A stretch of 42,445 nucleotides of DNA from Alphaproteobacteria bacterium (GTDB lineage Bacteria; Pseudomonadota; Alphaproteobacteria; Caulobacterales; Parvularculaceae). The position numbers and the translations under genes were made by a program. The stretch is taken from contig JAUHYK010000036.1 in assembly GCA_030426465.1 (NCBI GenBank), positions 1 through 42,445 of the forward strand, written 5' to 3'. Within the stretch, counting starts at the first letter, position 1; every line of letters begins with the position of its first letter. The notes under the pieces are model-generated. The model ran no database searches, was not told the origin of the DNA, and worked only from the letters and a program-made list of their open reading frames with translations. Shown here piece by piece: positions 15,051-23,611 of the stretch.

Positions 15051-15896
15051 ATGACTCCGCCGAAAACGATTGAGGCGCTTCGCGCAAGCGTTCTTGAGAA
15101 TTACGATTCTCTGAGCAAGAGACTTCAGCAAATTGCAAAGTACGTTCTGGACGAGCCAAACGATTTTGCCCTTGAAACGGTTGCGGTGCTCGCGGATCGA
15201 TGCGGCGTGCAGCCTTCGGCGATCGTCCGGTTTGCGAAATCCTTCGGGTTCGATGGCGCCAGCCAAATGCAAAAGCTTTTTCGCGACGACCTGCTCGCCG
15301 GACAGTCGAGCCTTGGTTACGCGGAGCGCATCAGGCAGTTCAAAGATGAGGTCGGCAAGGCGAAAGTCACGGGGCCGATGCAAATTCTCTCTGAATTTGT
15401 AGATAGCAATATTCTTGCTCTTGGGCATTTGCGAGAGGACATTTCGGAGCGCGATTTGAACGAGGTGATCAAGTTCATATCCGACAGTGAAAACGTATAT
15501 GTGGCTGGTTTTGGAAGAGCGTTTCCTATCGCGTCCTATTTCGCATATGCCTTGTCGCGGCTCAACAAGCGGACGTTCTTCATCGATGGCGTTGGCGCTT
15601 ACTATCATTCCTACAATCGCTCCATGACGTCGCGTGATCTCATGATCGCCGTCAGCTTTCCCCCGTATTCGCCGGAAACCCTCGAAACGGTTGCCGGCGC
15701 CGCAGAAAAAAAATGCAAGATCGTGACAATCAGCGACAGCCGGGTGAACCCGCTTTCGACCCATGCTTCGGTGGCTCTGACCGTGAAAGATGGTGAAGTA
15801 AGGCAGTTCAGGTCGCTCAGCGTGTCCATGTGCCTCGCGCAGTCCATCGTCATCGGATACGCCTTTCAGAACCCCAAAGACATCGCGAGCGACTGA
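15051..15896 (+). CDS. iolR: RpiR-family transcriptional regulator (IolR-type)
   Basis: The 281-residue protein has an N-terminal RpiR helix-turn-helix (about 10-85; ETVAVLADRCGVQPSAIVRFAKSFGFDGASQMQKLFR) and a C-terminal SIS sugar-phosphate-binding domain (about 130-265; VYVAGFGRAFPIASYFAYALSRL, then DLMIAVSFPPYSPETL). RpiR-type IolR proteins repress inositol genes in rhizobia and relatives. It is divergent from iolG and faces the rest of the cluster, and its likely sites occur at iolG and iolC. The effector may be an inositol intermediate such as a phosphorylated keto-deoxy-gluconate; that is family knowledge, not visible here. It ends 6 bases from the convergent symporter gene. Confidence 0.85.
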   Translation: MTPPKTIEALRASVLENYDSLSKRLQQIAKYVLDEPNDFALETVAVLADRCGVQPSAIVRFAKSFGFDGASQMQKLFRDDLLAGQSSLGYAERIRQFKDEVGKAKVTGPMQILSEFVDSNILALGHLREDISERDLNEVIKFISDSENVYVAGFGRAFPIASYFAYALSRLNKRTFFIDGVGAYYHSYNRSMTSRDLMIAVSFPPYSPETLETVAGAAEKKCKIVTISDSRVNPLSTHASVALTVKDGEVRQFRSLSVSMCLAQSIVIGYAFQNPKDIASD

Positions 15897-15902
15897 CATT
15901 AC

Positions 15903-17525
15903 TCACTGCGCAAGTAATGCATAAACTGCAATCGTTACTATGACGATGATTGCGGAGGCAGGTTTTGCGAAACGCCAAGGCGTCATATCGACATCGTTTG
16001 AATATACCGCCTCATAGACTTTTGTGACAGGCGAAAAACGGCTGACGACAGCGACAATAATGGCCGTCATGACGAAGACGAATGCGAGGAAATGCAGGAA
16101 ATGGACGTCGTGTTGAAGATTGAAAGCAGACTTCAATATCGATTGGGTCTCGGGTCCGAAGGCGAAAACAAGAAGATAAAACAGAAACGGCCCGACAATT
16201 AGACCGGTTTTGGCGGCAAGAGGAGAGGCCCATTTGGTCATGTAGCCGGCGAGGATGACCGCCAGCATAGGGCCGAAAAAAGTCGCATTGATGGTCTGAA
16301 GATAGTTGTAGACGCTGCCGGTCGTATCAATCATGGGGGCAATCGTCATGGCGCCGAGCGCGAGAGCGATGCTGCATATGCGACCCGAAAGGACCAATTC
16401 CTTTTGCGACGGATTTTTTCGAATGACCGTTTCATAGACATTCTTGCTGAAGAGCGTGGCGGAGCTGTTCAGGACGCTGTTAAAGGTGCTGAGCACCGCG
16501 CCGACCATGACCGCCGCGAAAATGCCTTCCAATGGCGCAGGCAATACCGCTTTTACGAGTGTGGGGTAAGCAAGCATTGATTGATCCGGGCTCAGCTCGT
16601 TTTTGAACATGTAAAAGGCGATGATCCCCGGCAGCACGATAATGAGCGGACCGAGAATCTTGAACCCGGCTGCAATCAGGACGCCTTTCTGCCCTTCTTT
16701 TAAATTCTTTGCGCCGAGCGCACGCTGCATGATGGATTGGTTGGCGCACCAAAAGAAAATCTGGTTTACGACCATGCCGGTGAACAAAACGCTGAATGGA
16801 AGAAATGAACCGGGTTCGTCGCCTGTAATGTCGAATTTAGGGGTTTCTTGCTGATAGAGGCGGCTCGCGCCTTCAATGACGTTTCCTTCACCGATCGCCA
16901 TCAGGCCAAGCGCTGGTATCAGCAAGCCAAGCATGAGGAAGCCAATGCCATTGATCGTGTCGGAAAGCGCGACCGCGCGCAGTCCGCCGAAGATTGCGTA
17001 TAGTGAGCCGATCGTACCGACGATCCAGATAATGAGCCACCGGGCCGCGCCGTCACTAATGCCGAGATTTCCAGAGACGTTGAAAAGCGCTTCCAATCCC
17101 GACGCCCCAAATAACAAGACGACCGGAAGGATTGCGATCACGTAGGAAAAGAGAAAGAGCAGTGTCGCGATGGTTGCTGTCGTCGTATCGTAGCGTTCAG
17201 CCAGAAACTGCGGAATTGTTGTCAGTCCGCGCTTTAGGTAGCGCGGAAGAAAATACAGCGCCGTCAATACCATAGCGAGCGCGGCGGTTGTTTCCCACGC
17301 CATTACGGCGACTGTATGGGTAAAGGCGTCGCCATTAAGACCGATAAGGTGTTCCGTAGACAGATTGGTGAGGATAAGCGAGCCGGCAATCACCCATGCC
17401 GTAAGCTGCCGGCCGCCCAGAAAATATTCGTCTGACCCCGATAGCTTATCGCGCCGCGTAACGAGCCAGACAATCACCCCGACCAGAAGGGTGAACAGAA
17501 CAAATGAAGCAATCGTCCAGATCAT
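15903..17525 (-). CDS. Sodium:solute symporter (SSS family), probable inositol importer
   Basis: The 540-residue membrane protein has about 14 hydrophobic helices and SLC5/vSGLT-type landmarks: GSDEYFLGGRQLTAWVIAGS in the first loop, YAIFGGLRAVALSDTINGIGF, and NQSIMQRALGAKN. Sodium-coupled sugar and inositol carriers share these. No inositol ABC transporter or MFS IolT-like gene is in the cluster, so this is the likely inositol uptake route (inference from context). It has its own 157-bp upstream region, with GGAATTTTTGTTCT (17629-17642, minus strand) resembling the candidate IolR site. Confidence 0.85.
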   Translation of the reverse strand: MIWTIASFVLFTLLVGVIVWLVTRRDKLSGSDEYFLGGRQLTAWVIAGSLILTNLSTEHLIGLNGDAFTHTVAVMAWETTAALAMVLTALYFLPRYLKRGLTTIPQFLAERYDTTTATIATLLFLFSYVIAILPVVLLFGASGLEALFNVSGNLGISDGAARWLIIWIVGTIGSLYAIFGGLRAVALSDTINGIGFLMLGLLIPALGLMAIGEGNVIEGASRLYQQETPKFDITGDEPGSFLPFSVLFTGMVVNQIFFWCANQSIMQRALGAKNLKEGQKGVLIAAGFKILGPLIIVLPGIIAFYMFKNELSPDQSMLAYPTLVKAVLPAPLEGIFAAVMVGAVLSTFNSVLNSSATLFSKNVYETVIRKNPSQKELVLSGRICSIALALGAMTIAPMIDTTGSVYNYLQTINATFFGPMLAVILAGYMTKWASPLAAKTGLIVGPFLFYLLVFAFGPETQSILKSAFNLQHDVHFLHFLAFVFVMTAIIVAVVSRFSPVTKVYEAVYSNDVDMTPWRFAKPASAIIVIVTIAVYALLAQ

Positions 17526-17626
17526 GTGACGTTCCCAACCTATTGACGGGGCGAAGGAGTTTTCTTCAGCGCCGGACGCAGAACGTCTGCACGGGATTTA
17601 TGTTTGGATATCCGCCCTCCCGGGCA

Positions 17627-17642
17627 TTAGAACAAAAATTCC
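17627..17642 (-). promoter_or_regulatory. Weak IolR-like site upstream of the symporter
   Basis: GGAATTTTTGTTCTAA on the minus strand fits GGAA-N6-TTCn. It lies in the spacer of a possible TTTACA-N17-TCTAAT promoter. AT-rich surroundings make a chance match possible. Confidence 0.3.
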
Positions 17643-17682
17643 ATAAAATGTAAATAATGAAAAACTTTTTCAAAAAGGTCGG

Positions 17683-18804
17683 CTAGATCGGCTCCCAGCT
17701 TCGGCGTGCAGCCGACGCGACCATGGCCGCTATACATTTTTCGATGATGATGCCGTCGCCGAAAGTTGGAAACAAAGGTTTTTGTTCGGCGATCGACTCG
17801 GCGAACATTGCGATCTCGATGGTTTTTAGATCATTGAAACCGATTTGGTGGCCGGCGGAAGGAATAAAGCGGCCATAAGGGGGATGGAACGCGCCAGTTA
17901 GTATAGTGCGATAGCCATTGTTTTCTTCCTCTGCGTCTTTCTCAAACAACAGGATTTCGTTCATCCTCTCCTGATCGAAATGAATTGAACCTTTCTCACC
18001 GTAAATGTCGAAAGCGAGCTTGTTTTTTCGTCCCCACGAAACACGGCTGGTTGTGAACGACGCTGTCGCGCCATCATCGAACTTAAGCATCGCGTGCGCG
18101 ACATCGTCATTTTCCACCTCGTGACTGGTTTCGGCGGAGCCGCCGGTCCTGCGGGAGGGAATTACTGTGGATAATTCGGCAACAAGTTCTTTCGGTGATC
18201 CCATGATGCTTATCATCAGGCAAAGGAGATGAGCGCCGAGATCGCCGAGCGCTCCAGTGCCCGCCATATTCCTGCTGCATCGCCAACTGAAGGGTGCGGC
18301 CGGATCCGCCATATATTCTTCTTCGCACACGCCCCTGAAAAAATAGAGGCGCCCGATTTTTCCGCTGCGGACAAGTTTTTGCACATGTGCAAAAGCGGGG
18401 CTGCGCAGATAGTTATAGGCAAGGAGTGTGCTGACGGACGATTGCTCCGCTTTTTGGGCCATCATATGGGCTTCGTCGAGCGACACTCCCATAGGCTTTT
18501 CGCAATACACATGCTTGCCTGCGTCAATCGCGGCCACTGCCATCTCTCGGTGCAAGGCGTTTGGCGTCGCAATCGAGACAAGATCGATACTTTTATCGGA
18601 AATAATGTCGCGCCAGTCTGTCGTGGCGCGGTAAAAGTCAAAATCAGCGCGCAGACTTTCCGCCAGCGCAGAGTCGAGATCGCATACGCACGCCAGTTTC
18701 AGATCCGGAACGTGGGGAAACAAGGCCCTAGCGTTGCGGAATCCCAAGGCGTGGCTCTTACCGATATAGCCTGTACCAATAAGCCCGACATTAAGACTAT
18801 TCAC
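17683..18804 (-). CDS. Gfo/Idh/MocA-family dehydrogenase, second inositol-type oxidoreductase
   Basis: The 373-residue protein has NAD-binding GTGYIG (10-15), K103 in CEKPMG, and D188 and H192 in GALGDLGAHL, the K-D-H triad of active family members. It is longer than IolG and only distantly similar to it. In inositol clusters such second enzymes (IolX, IolW and relatives) often handle scyllo- or chiro-inositol, or cyclitol derivatives. That would suit mixed inositol isomers arising from soil inositol phosphates; the exact substrate is inferred. The start is GTG 18804 with GGAG upstream. It is divergent from iolC and 157 bases ahead of the symporter gene. Confidence 0.8.
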   Translation of the reverse strand: MNSLNVGLIGTGYIGKSHALGFRNARALFPHVPDLKLACVCDLDSALAESLRADFDFYRATTDWRDIISDKSIDLVSIATPNALHREMAVAAIDAGKHVYCEKPMGVSLDEAHMMAQKAEQSSVSTLLAYNYLRSPAFAHVQKLVRSGKIGRLYFFRGVCEEEYMADPAAPFSWRCSRNMAGTGALGDLGAHLLCLMISIMGSPKELVAELSTVIPSRRTGGSAETSHEVENDDVAHAMLKFDDGATASFTTSRVSWGRKNKLAFDIYGEKGSIHFDQERMNEILLFEKDAEEENNGYRTILTGAFHPPYGRFIPSAGHQIGFNDLKTIEIAMFAESIAEQKPLFPTFGDGIIIEKCIAAMVASAARRSWEPI

Positions 18805-18834
18805 TGGGCGCTCTCCCTCGTTTTGGTGCAGCTT

Positions 18835-18852
18835 ATATGATCCGGATCATAT
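18835..18852. promoter_or_regulatory. Perfect 18-bp palindrome, Crp/Fnr-like
   Basis: ATATGATCCGGATCATAT is a perfect palindrome between the divergent dehydrogenase and iolC. The TGAT-N4-ATCA spacing is that of FNR/FixK-type boxes (TTGAT-N4-ATCAA), with A/T at the outer position. It lies 13 bases upstream of the iolC -35. Confidence 0.5.
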
Positions 18853-18864
18853 CTGAAACGGTAA

Positions 18865-18893
18865 TTGCAAAAAACAAAAAAATAGAATATACG
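18865..18893 (+). promoter_or_regulatory. iolC: Predicted iolCDEBA promoter
   Basis: TTGCAA (18865-18870) and TATACG (18888-18893) separated by 17 bases. The -10 falls within the candidate IolR operator, as at iolG. Confidence 0.5.
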
Positions 18894-18899
18894 TTTCAA
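18884..18899 (+). promoter_or_regulatory. Candidate IolR operator at the iolC promoter
   Basis: AGAATATACGTTTCAA matches the iolG site at 13 of 16 bases, with the -10 hexamer again at positions 5-10 of the site. The shared register at two promoters argues for repression. Confidence 0.55.
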
Positions 18900-18931
18900 A
18901 GCGCCGTCCGGAGCGGTGAAAAGGGATATGA

Positions 18932-20851
18932 ATGACCAAGCTGAAAACGGATATCGATCTGATCACAATAGGCCGTTCCAGCGTCGATCTCTACGGGGAG
19001 CAAGCAGGCGGACGCCTCGAAGACATGGGGTCCTTCGCGAAATATGTGGGCGGGTGTCCAGCCAATATCGCCATCGGAGCGGCGCGTCTCGGATTAAACA
19101 GCGCGATCATAACCGGCGTAGGCGACGACCATATGGGCCGTTTCCTACTCGAGCAGATGACGCGCGAAGGGGTCAATGTTGAGGGCGTCAAAAAGGACGA
19201 GAATCGGCTGACGGCGCTTGTAATTCTGGGCATTCGCGACCGAGATACATTCCCTTTGATCTTTTATCGCGAGAATTGCGCCGACATGGCGCTGAGCGCT
19301 GACGATATCGATCCGGCCTTCGTCAAATCCGCCGGCGCAGTTCTGGTGACCGGCACGCATCTGTCACAGGAAGGGGTCCGGGCCGCAAGCTGCAAGGCAA
19401 TCGCTTGCGCAAAGGAAGCAGGGCGAAAAGTTATCTTCGACATCGATTACCGGCCGGTGCTCTGGGGGCTGACAAATCCTGATCGCGGCGAAGATCGGTT
19501 TGTGTCGAATGATGACGTGACCAGAAGCTTGCAAGGCATATTGCCCGACTGCGATCTCATCGTTGGCACCGAAGAGGAAATCCATATTCTAGGAGGCGTC
19601 GAGGACACAGTGGCCGCGCTTAAGCGCATCCGGGCGCAAACCGATGCCTTGCTGGTCTGCAAGCGTGGACCGCTGGGATGCGTTGCATTTGACGGCGCTA
19701 TTCCGGGCGCGCTTGATGACGGCGTGAAAGGCGAAGGGTTTGAAGTGGAAGTCTTCAATGTGCTTGGGGCCGGCGATGCATTCATGAGCGGCTTTTTAAG
19801 CGGATGGCTGCGCGGCGATGCATTAGAAGAGTGCTGCCGACTGGCGAACGCCGCCGGGGCCATTGTCGTTTCGCGGCATGGATGCGCGCCAGCGATGCCT
19901 ACAGCGCCCGAGCTCGACTATTTTCTTAGCCAGAAGTCGCTTCCCAGAAATCTCGCAGACGACCGGACGCTTGCGAATATACACTGGTCAACGACACGAA
20001 CTGGCGACTACGACTCTCTTAAGGTGATGGCGATCGACCATCGGGTTCAGCTGGAGGATATGGCCGCGGAGTTTGGTCGCGATCCGGATTGTCTACAGCA
20101 GCTGAAATTGCTCGCTTTTGAAGCGGTGAACGAAATAGCGCAGGGCGACCCTTCGTTTGGCGTTTTGCTCGACAGCCGATACGGCAAGCGCGGCCTCGAG
20201 GTCGCCGCCGATTATCCCTATTGGATCGGACGGCCGGTTGAACTGCCGGGATCAAGACCGGTCGCGTTTGAACAACAGGGCGACATCGGCGTTGAGGTGA
20301 ATACCTGGCCGCTTAATCATGTTGCGAAATGCCTGATCTTTTATCATCCCGATGATCCGGAACCTTTGGAACAGGCGCAGCAGCGCCAGCTTGTGCGGCT
20401 CTTCGACGCCTGCCGGCGCACGCGCCATGAATTGCTGGTGGAGATCATCGCCTCAAAGCACGGCGAGTGCGATGAGACGACAATCGCGCTCGTAATGGAA
20501 AAAATCTATGACCTGGGAGTTTATCCAGACTGGTGGAAACTTGAACCTTCTGACGATGATGCGACGTGGAGCGCGATTTCGTCGGTCATCGGAAAGTACG
20601 ACCCTTGTTGCCGAGGTATTGTAGTTTTGGGCCTTGCCGCGGCTGAAGACGAACTTATCCGATCCTTTTCAGCCGCGGCGCGGTGTCCGCTGGTCAGGGG
20701 GTTCGCCATTGGGAGGACCATATTCAATGAAGCAACGCGCAAATGGCTCAGCAGAGATATCTCCGACGACGAGCTGAAGATGGAATTGATTGAGAACTTC
20801 GGACGTCTTGTGAAAGGATGGGAAGCAGCGAAACAGGCAGCCCGGAGTTAA
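18932..20851 (+). CDS. iolC: Bifunctional 5-dehydro-2-deoxygluconokinase / DUF2090 aldolase-like protein
   Basis: The 639-residue fusion has an N-terminal PfkB kinase (about 8-335), with the substrate loop GGCPANIAIGAARLG and the catalytic signature NVLGAGDAFMSGF (base D282). The DUF2090 domain (about 345-635, from SLKVMAIDHRVQLEDMA) is class I aldolase-like. The kinase phosphorylates 2-deoxy-5-keto-gluconate. The fused domain is annotated in relatives as the 6-phosphate aldolase, which would replace the missing iolJ and release dihydroxyacetone phosphate and malonate semialdehyde. The start is ATG 18932 with AAGGGA upstream; an out-of-frame ATG at 18928 is ignored. It is first in the iolC-D-E-B-A operon, with iolD starting 2 bases after its stop. 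Confidence 0.93.
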   Translation: MTKLKTDIDLITIGRSSVDLYGEQAGGRLEDMGSFAKYVGGCPANIAIGAARLGLNSAIITGVGDDHMGRFLLEQMTREGVNVEGVKKDENRLTALVILGIRDRDTFPLIFYRENCADMALSADDIDPAFVKSAGAVLVTGTHLSQEGVRAASCKAIACAKEAGRKVIFDIDYRPVLWGLTNPDRGEDRFVSNDDVTRSLQGILPDCDLIVGTEEEIHILGGVEDTVAALKRIRAQTDALLVCKRGPLGCVAFDGAIPGALDDGVKGEGFEVEVFNVLGAGDAFMSGFLSGWLRGDALEECCRLANAAGAIVVSRHGCAPAMPTAPELDYFLSQKSLPRNLADDRTLANIHWSTTRTGDYDSLKVMAIDHRVQLEDMAAEFGRDPDCLQQLKLLAFEAVNEIAQGDPSFGVLLDSRYGKRGLEVAADYPYWIGRPVELPGSRPVAFEQQGDIGVEVNTWPLNHVAKCLIFYHPDDPEPLEQAQQRQLVRLFDACRRTRHELLVEIIASKHGECDETTIALVMEKIYDLGVYPDWWKLEPSDDDATWSAISSVIGKYDPCCRGIVVLGLAAAEDELIRSFSAAARCPLVRGFAIGRTIFNEATRKWLSRDISDDELKMELIENFGRLVKGWEAAKQAARS

Positions 20852-20853
20852 TC

Positions 20854-22710
20854 ATGTCGAGCGTCAGACTGACAGCAGCGCAGGCTCTCATCAGGTACTT
20901 GCGAGCGCAGCATATCGAAACGGAAGAAGGCGAGGCGCCTTTTTTTGGAGGCGTCTGGGCGATCTTCGGCCATGGCAATGTCTCGGCGCTCGGCGAGGCG
21001 CTTTACGCCGAACGCGAACATCTGACGACCTATCGCGCCCATAATGAGCAGACCATGGCGCACGCCGCCATCGCTTACGCCAAGGCCAAGCGCCGCCGGC
21101 AGGCGATGGTCTGCACCACATCTATCGGACCCGGCGCGACAAATATGGTGACAGCGGCGGCGCTCGCCCATGTGAACCGGTTGCCAGTGCTGTTCGTACC
21201 CGGCGATGTCTTTGCAAACCGCCGGCCAGACCCTGTGTTGCAGCAGATTGAAGCGTTTCATGACGCAACGGTTACGGCCAATGACTGCTTCCGGCCTGTC
21301 TCGGTGTACTTTGACCGTATTGCACGGCCGGAGCAATTATTGAACGCGCTGCCGCGCGCCATGACGGCGATGACCGATCCTGCGGCCTGCGGTCCGGCGA
21401 CGCTTGCCTTTTGTCAGGACACGCAGGCTGAAGCATTCGACTATCCGGAAAGCTTTTTTGAAAAACGCGTCTGGCGCGTGCGCGTTCCCGGACCTGATCC
21501 TGTTGAGCTTGACAGCCTTTCCGACGCCCTTCGCAAGGCGCAAAGACCGCTCATTATAGCGGGCGGCGGCGTTCGTTATAGCGGCGCCGAAGAGGCGCTT
21601 TCCGCCTTTGCGAATGCGCATCGCGTTCCTGTCGCCGAAACGCAAGCAGGAAAAGGAACGCTTATTGCGGATCACCTATTTAATCTTGGCGCTATCGGGG
21701 TGACCGGGACAAGTGCGGCGAACCACGCAGCTGCAAATGCCGACGTCATTATCGGCCTCGGCACCCGCCTTCAGGATTTTACGACCGGCTCCTGGTCGCT
21801 GTTCGGCAAAAGCGGCCAGCAACTGTTTCAGGTTAACGTCTCGCCGATGGACGGCGTCAAACATAATGCGGCGCCTGTGATATGCGATGCGGGCAGCGCG
21901 CTTGCCGCGCTTTCAACGAGGCTAACCGGCTTGAAACCATCGGCAAGCTGGGCTGCGAATGTCAGCCGCTGGCGCGATGAATGGAATGAAAAGGCGGCGG
22001 CTGCGGTTAAAGACGATGGCGCTGCACGGCCTTCCGATGCGCAGGTGATCGGCGCGGTGAACCGCGCGGTGGATGAAAATGCGATTGTCGTCTGCGCGGC
22101 GGGCGGACTGCCGGGCGAGCTACACAAATTATGGCGCGTTGGAAAACCCGGCGGCTATCATGTTGAGTATGGCTATTCCTGCATGGGCTATGAAATCGCC
22201 GGCGGGCTTGGCGTGAAAATGGCGCAGCCAGAACGCGATGTCTACGTGATGGTCGGCGACGGCAGCTACATGATGGCTAATTCCGAGCTCGCAACGTCGG
22301 TCCTTCTGGGATTAAAGCTCACCATCATCCTGCTCGACAATCGCGGCTTCGGCTGCATCAACCGTCTGCAAAAAGCGACGGGGGGCGCCGCGTTCAACAA
22401 TCTCTTCCGGGATTCGGTTCATGAAGCGCAGCCTGAAATCGATTTTACAGCGCACGCCAGAAGTCTTGGCGCGGAGGCGGTCAAGGTCTCAGGCATAACC
22501 GAACTCGAAGCGGCGTTGAAAAATGCCGCGGGCCATTCGAAGACAACCGTCATCGTTATCGATACGGATCCGGAGATCAGCACGGAGGCAGGCGGCCATT
22601 GGTGGGATGTGGCGGTGCCGGCAACATCCATGCGCAAGCAGGTGATGGATGCGCGCCGCAAATATGAAGATGAGCTCGACAAACTCAAAAAGGATCGACA
22701 TCGTGATTAA
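20854..22710 (+). CDS. iolD: 3D-trihydroxycyclohexane-1,2-dione hydrolase (ThDP-dependent)
   Basis: The 618-residue thiamine-diphosphate enzyme has catalytic E65 in YRAHNEQTMAHA and the cofactor motif from VGDGSYMMANSE (D469) through LLDNRGFG. It opens the ring of 3D-(3,5/4)-trihydroxycyclohexane-1,2-dione to 5-deoxyglucuronate (EC 3.7.1.22). ATG 20854 is chosen, just after the iolC stop with GGAG in front; the frame extends 12 codons into iolC but lacks a ribosome site there. The C-terminus overlaps iolE by 8 bases. Confidence 0.94.
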   Translation: MSSVRLTAAQALIRYLRAQHIETEEGEAPFFGGVWAIFGHGNVSALGEALYAEREHLTTYRAHNEQTMAHAAIAYAKAKRRRQAMVCTTSIGPGATNMVTAAALAHVNRLPVLFVPGDVFANRRPDPVLQQIEAFHDATVTANDCFRPVSVYFDRIARPEQLLNALPRAMTAMTDPAACGPATLAFCQDTQAEAFDYPESFFEKRVWRVRVPGPDPVELDSLSDALRKAQRPLIIAGGGVRYSGAEEALSAFANAHRVPVAETQAGKGTLIADHLFNLGAIGVTGTSAANHAAANADVIIGLGTRLQDFTTGSWSLFGKSGQQLFQVNVSPMDGVKHNAAPVICDAGSALAALSTRLTGLKPSASWAANVSRWRDEWNEKAAAAVKDDGAARPSDAQVIGAVNRAVDENAIVVCAAGGLPGELHKLWRVGKPGGYHVEYGYSCMGYEIAGGLGVKMAQPERDVYVMVGDGSYMMANSELATSVLLGLKLTIILLDNRGFGCINRLQKATGGAAFNNLFRDSVHEAQPEIDFTAHARSLGAEAVKVSGITELEAALKNAAGHSKTTVIVIDTDPEISTEAGGHWWDVAVPATSMRKQVMDARRKYEDELDKLKKDRHRD

Positions 22711-23593
22711 GTACGGCGTTAGCCCGATTGCCTGGACCAATGACGATCTGCCGTCGCTCGGCGGGGACACGCCGCTTGAATCCTGTCTTGAGGATATTCG
22801 CGAAGTCGGTTTCGATGGCGTGGAGCTGGGCGGCAAGTTTCCACGTCAGGCGAATGTGCTTGCGTCGATTCTCAGGCAATATGACCTTGAGCTTGTCGGC
22901 GGCTGGTACAGCTCCAAACTGCTGACGCGCACCGTGAAGGAGGAGATTTCGGCGCTGCGGGATCATCTCGCCTTACTGAAGGATTTGGGATGCCGTGTCT
23001 TTATCATTGCAGAGACGAGTAATGCTATTCACGGCGATCAGGAGGTCGCGCTGCAGCGGCAGCCACAGATCAGCGACGACGAATGGCGGGTTTTCTGCGA
23101 ACGAATGTCTGCGGTGGGGGACTACATTGCGGGCGAGGGGTTGCGGCTCGCCTACCACCATCATCTCGGCACGGTGGTTGAGAAGCGCCAGGATATTGAC
23201 AGGTTTCTCGAGCTTACGAATGAAAATGTTGGACTGACGCTCGATGCTGGACATGCCGCCGGCGGCGGCGTCGAGGTGGCGGAGATCATCCGTGCGTACC
23301 CGTCACGCATCGCGCATGTGCATTGCAAAGATATTCGGCGTGAAATCTTCAGAGGTGTTCTCGAAGGCGGCGAGAGTTTTCTCGACGGAGTCATGGCGGG
23401 AATGTTTACCGTGCCCGGCGACGGAAACCTCGATTTTACGTCCATTTTCGCGGCCCTGAAGGAGATTGATTATAGCGGCTGGATCATCGTTGAAGCCGAA
23501 CAAGATCCGGTCAAAGCTCCCCCGAAGGAATACGCTTTGAAGGGGCTTGAAACTTTGAAGAAACTTGCCGCGCGCGCCGGTCTTGGCGCCTGA
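22703..23593 (+). CDS. iolE: 2-Keto-myo-inositol (inosose) dehydratase
   Basis: The 296-residue xylose-isomerase-like TIM barrel begins VIKYGVSPIAWTNDDLP, the usual IolE start. Metal-site landmarks are YHHHLGTVVE, LTLDAGHAAGGG, HVHCKDIR and VEAEQDP. It dehydrates scyllo-inosose to the trihydroxycyclohexanedione used by IolD (EC 4.2.1.44). The start is GTG 22703, within the last codons of iolD, with AAGGA 8 bases before; an upstream in-frame ATG at 22649 would lie deep in iolD. Overlap implies translational coupling. Confidence 0.93.
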   Translation: MIKYGVSPIAWTNDDLPSLGGDTPLESCLEDIREVGFDGVELGGKFPRQANVLASILRQYDLELVGGWYSSKLLTRTVKEEISALRDHLALLKDLGCRVFIIAETSNAIHGDQEVALQRQPQISDDEWRVFCERMSAVGDYIAGEGLRLAYHHHLGTVVEKRQDIDRFLELTNENVGLTLDAGHAAGGGVEVAEIIRAYPSRIAHVHCKDIRREIFRGVLEGGESFLDGVMAGMFTVPGDGNLDFTSIFAALKEIDYSGWIIVEAEQDPVKAPPKEYALKGLETLKKLAARAGLGA

Positions 23594-23611
23594 GGGCAGG
23601 AAGGAATAGCC

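Noticed and set aside
14931-15899. 322-codon minus-strand ORF opposite the RpiR regulator
   Set aside because: It is fully antisense to the regulator, lacks family motifs, and would erase the divergent promoter.
17657-17669. GAAAAACTTTTTC palindrome before the symporter as terminator of the second dehydrogenase
   Set aside because: The stem is all A-T with almost no loop, too weak for a terminator call.
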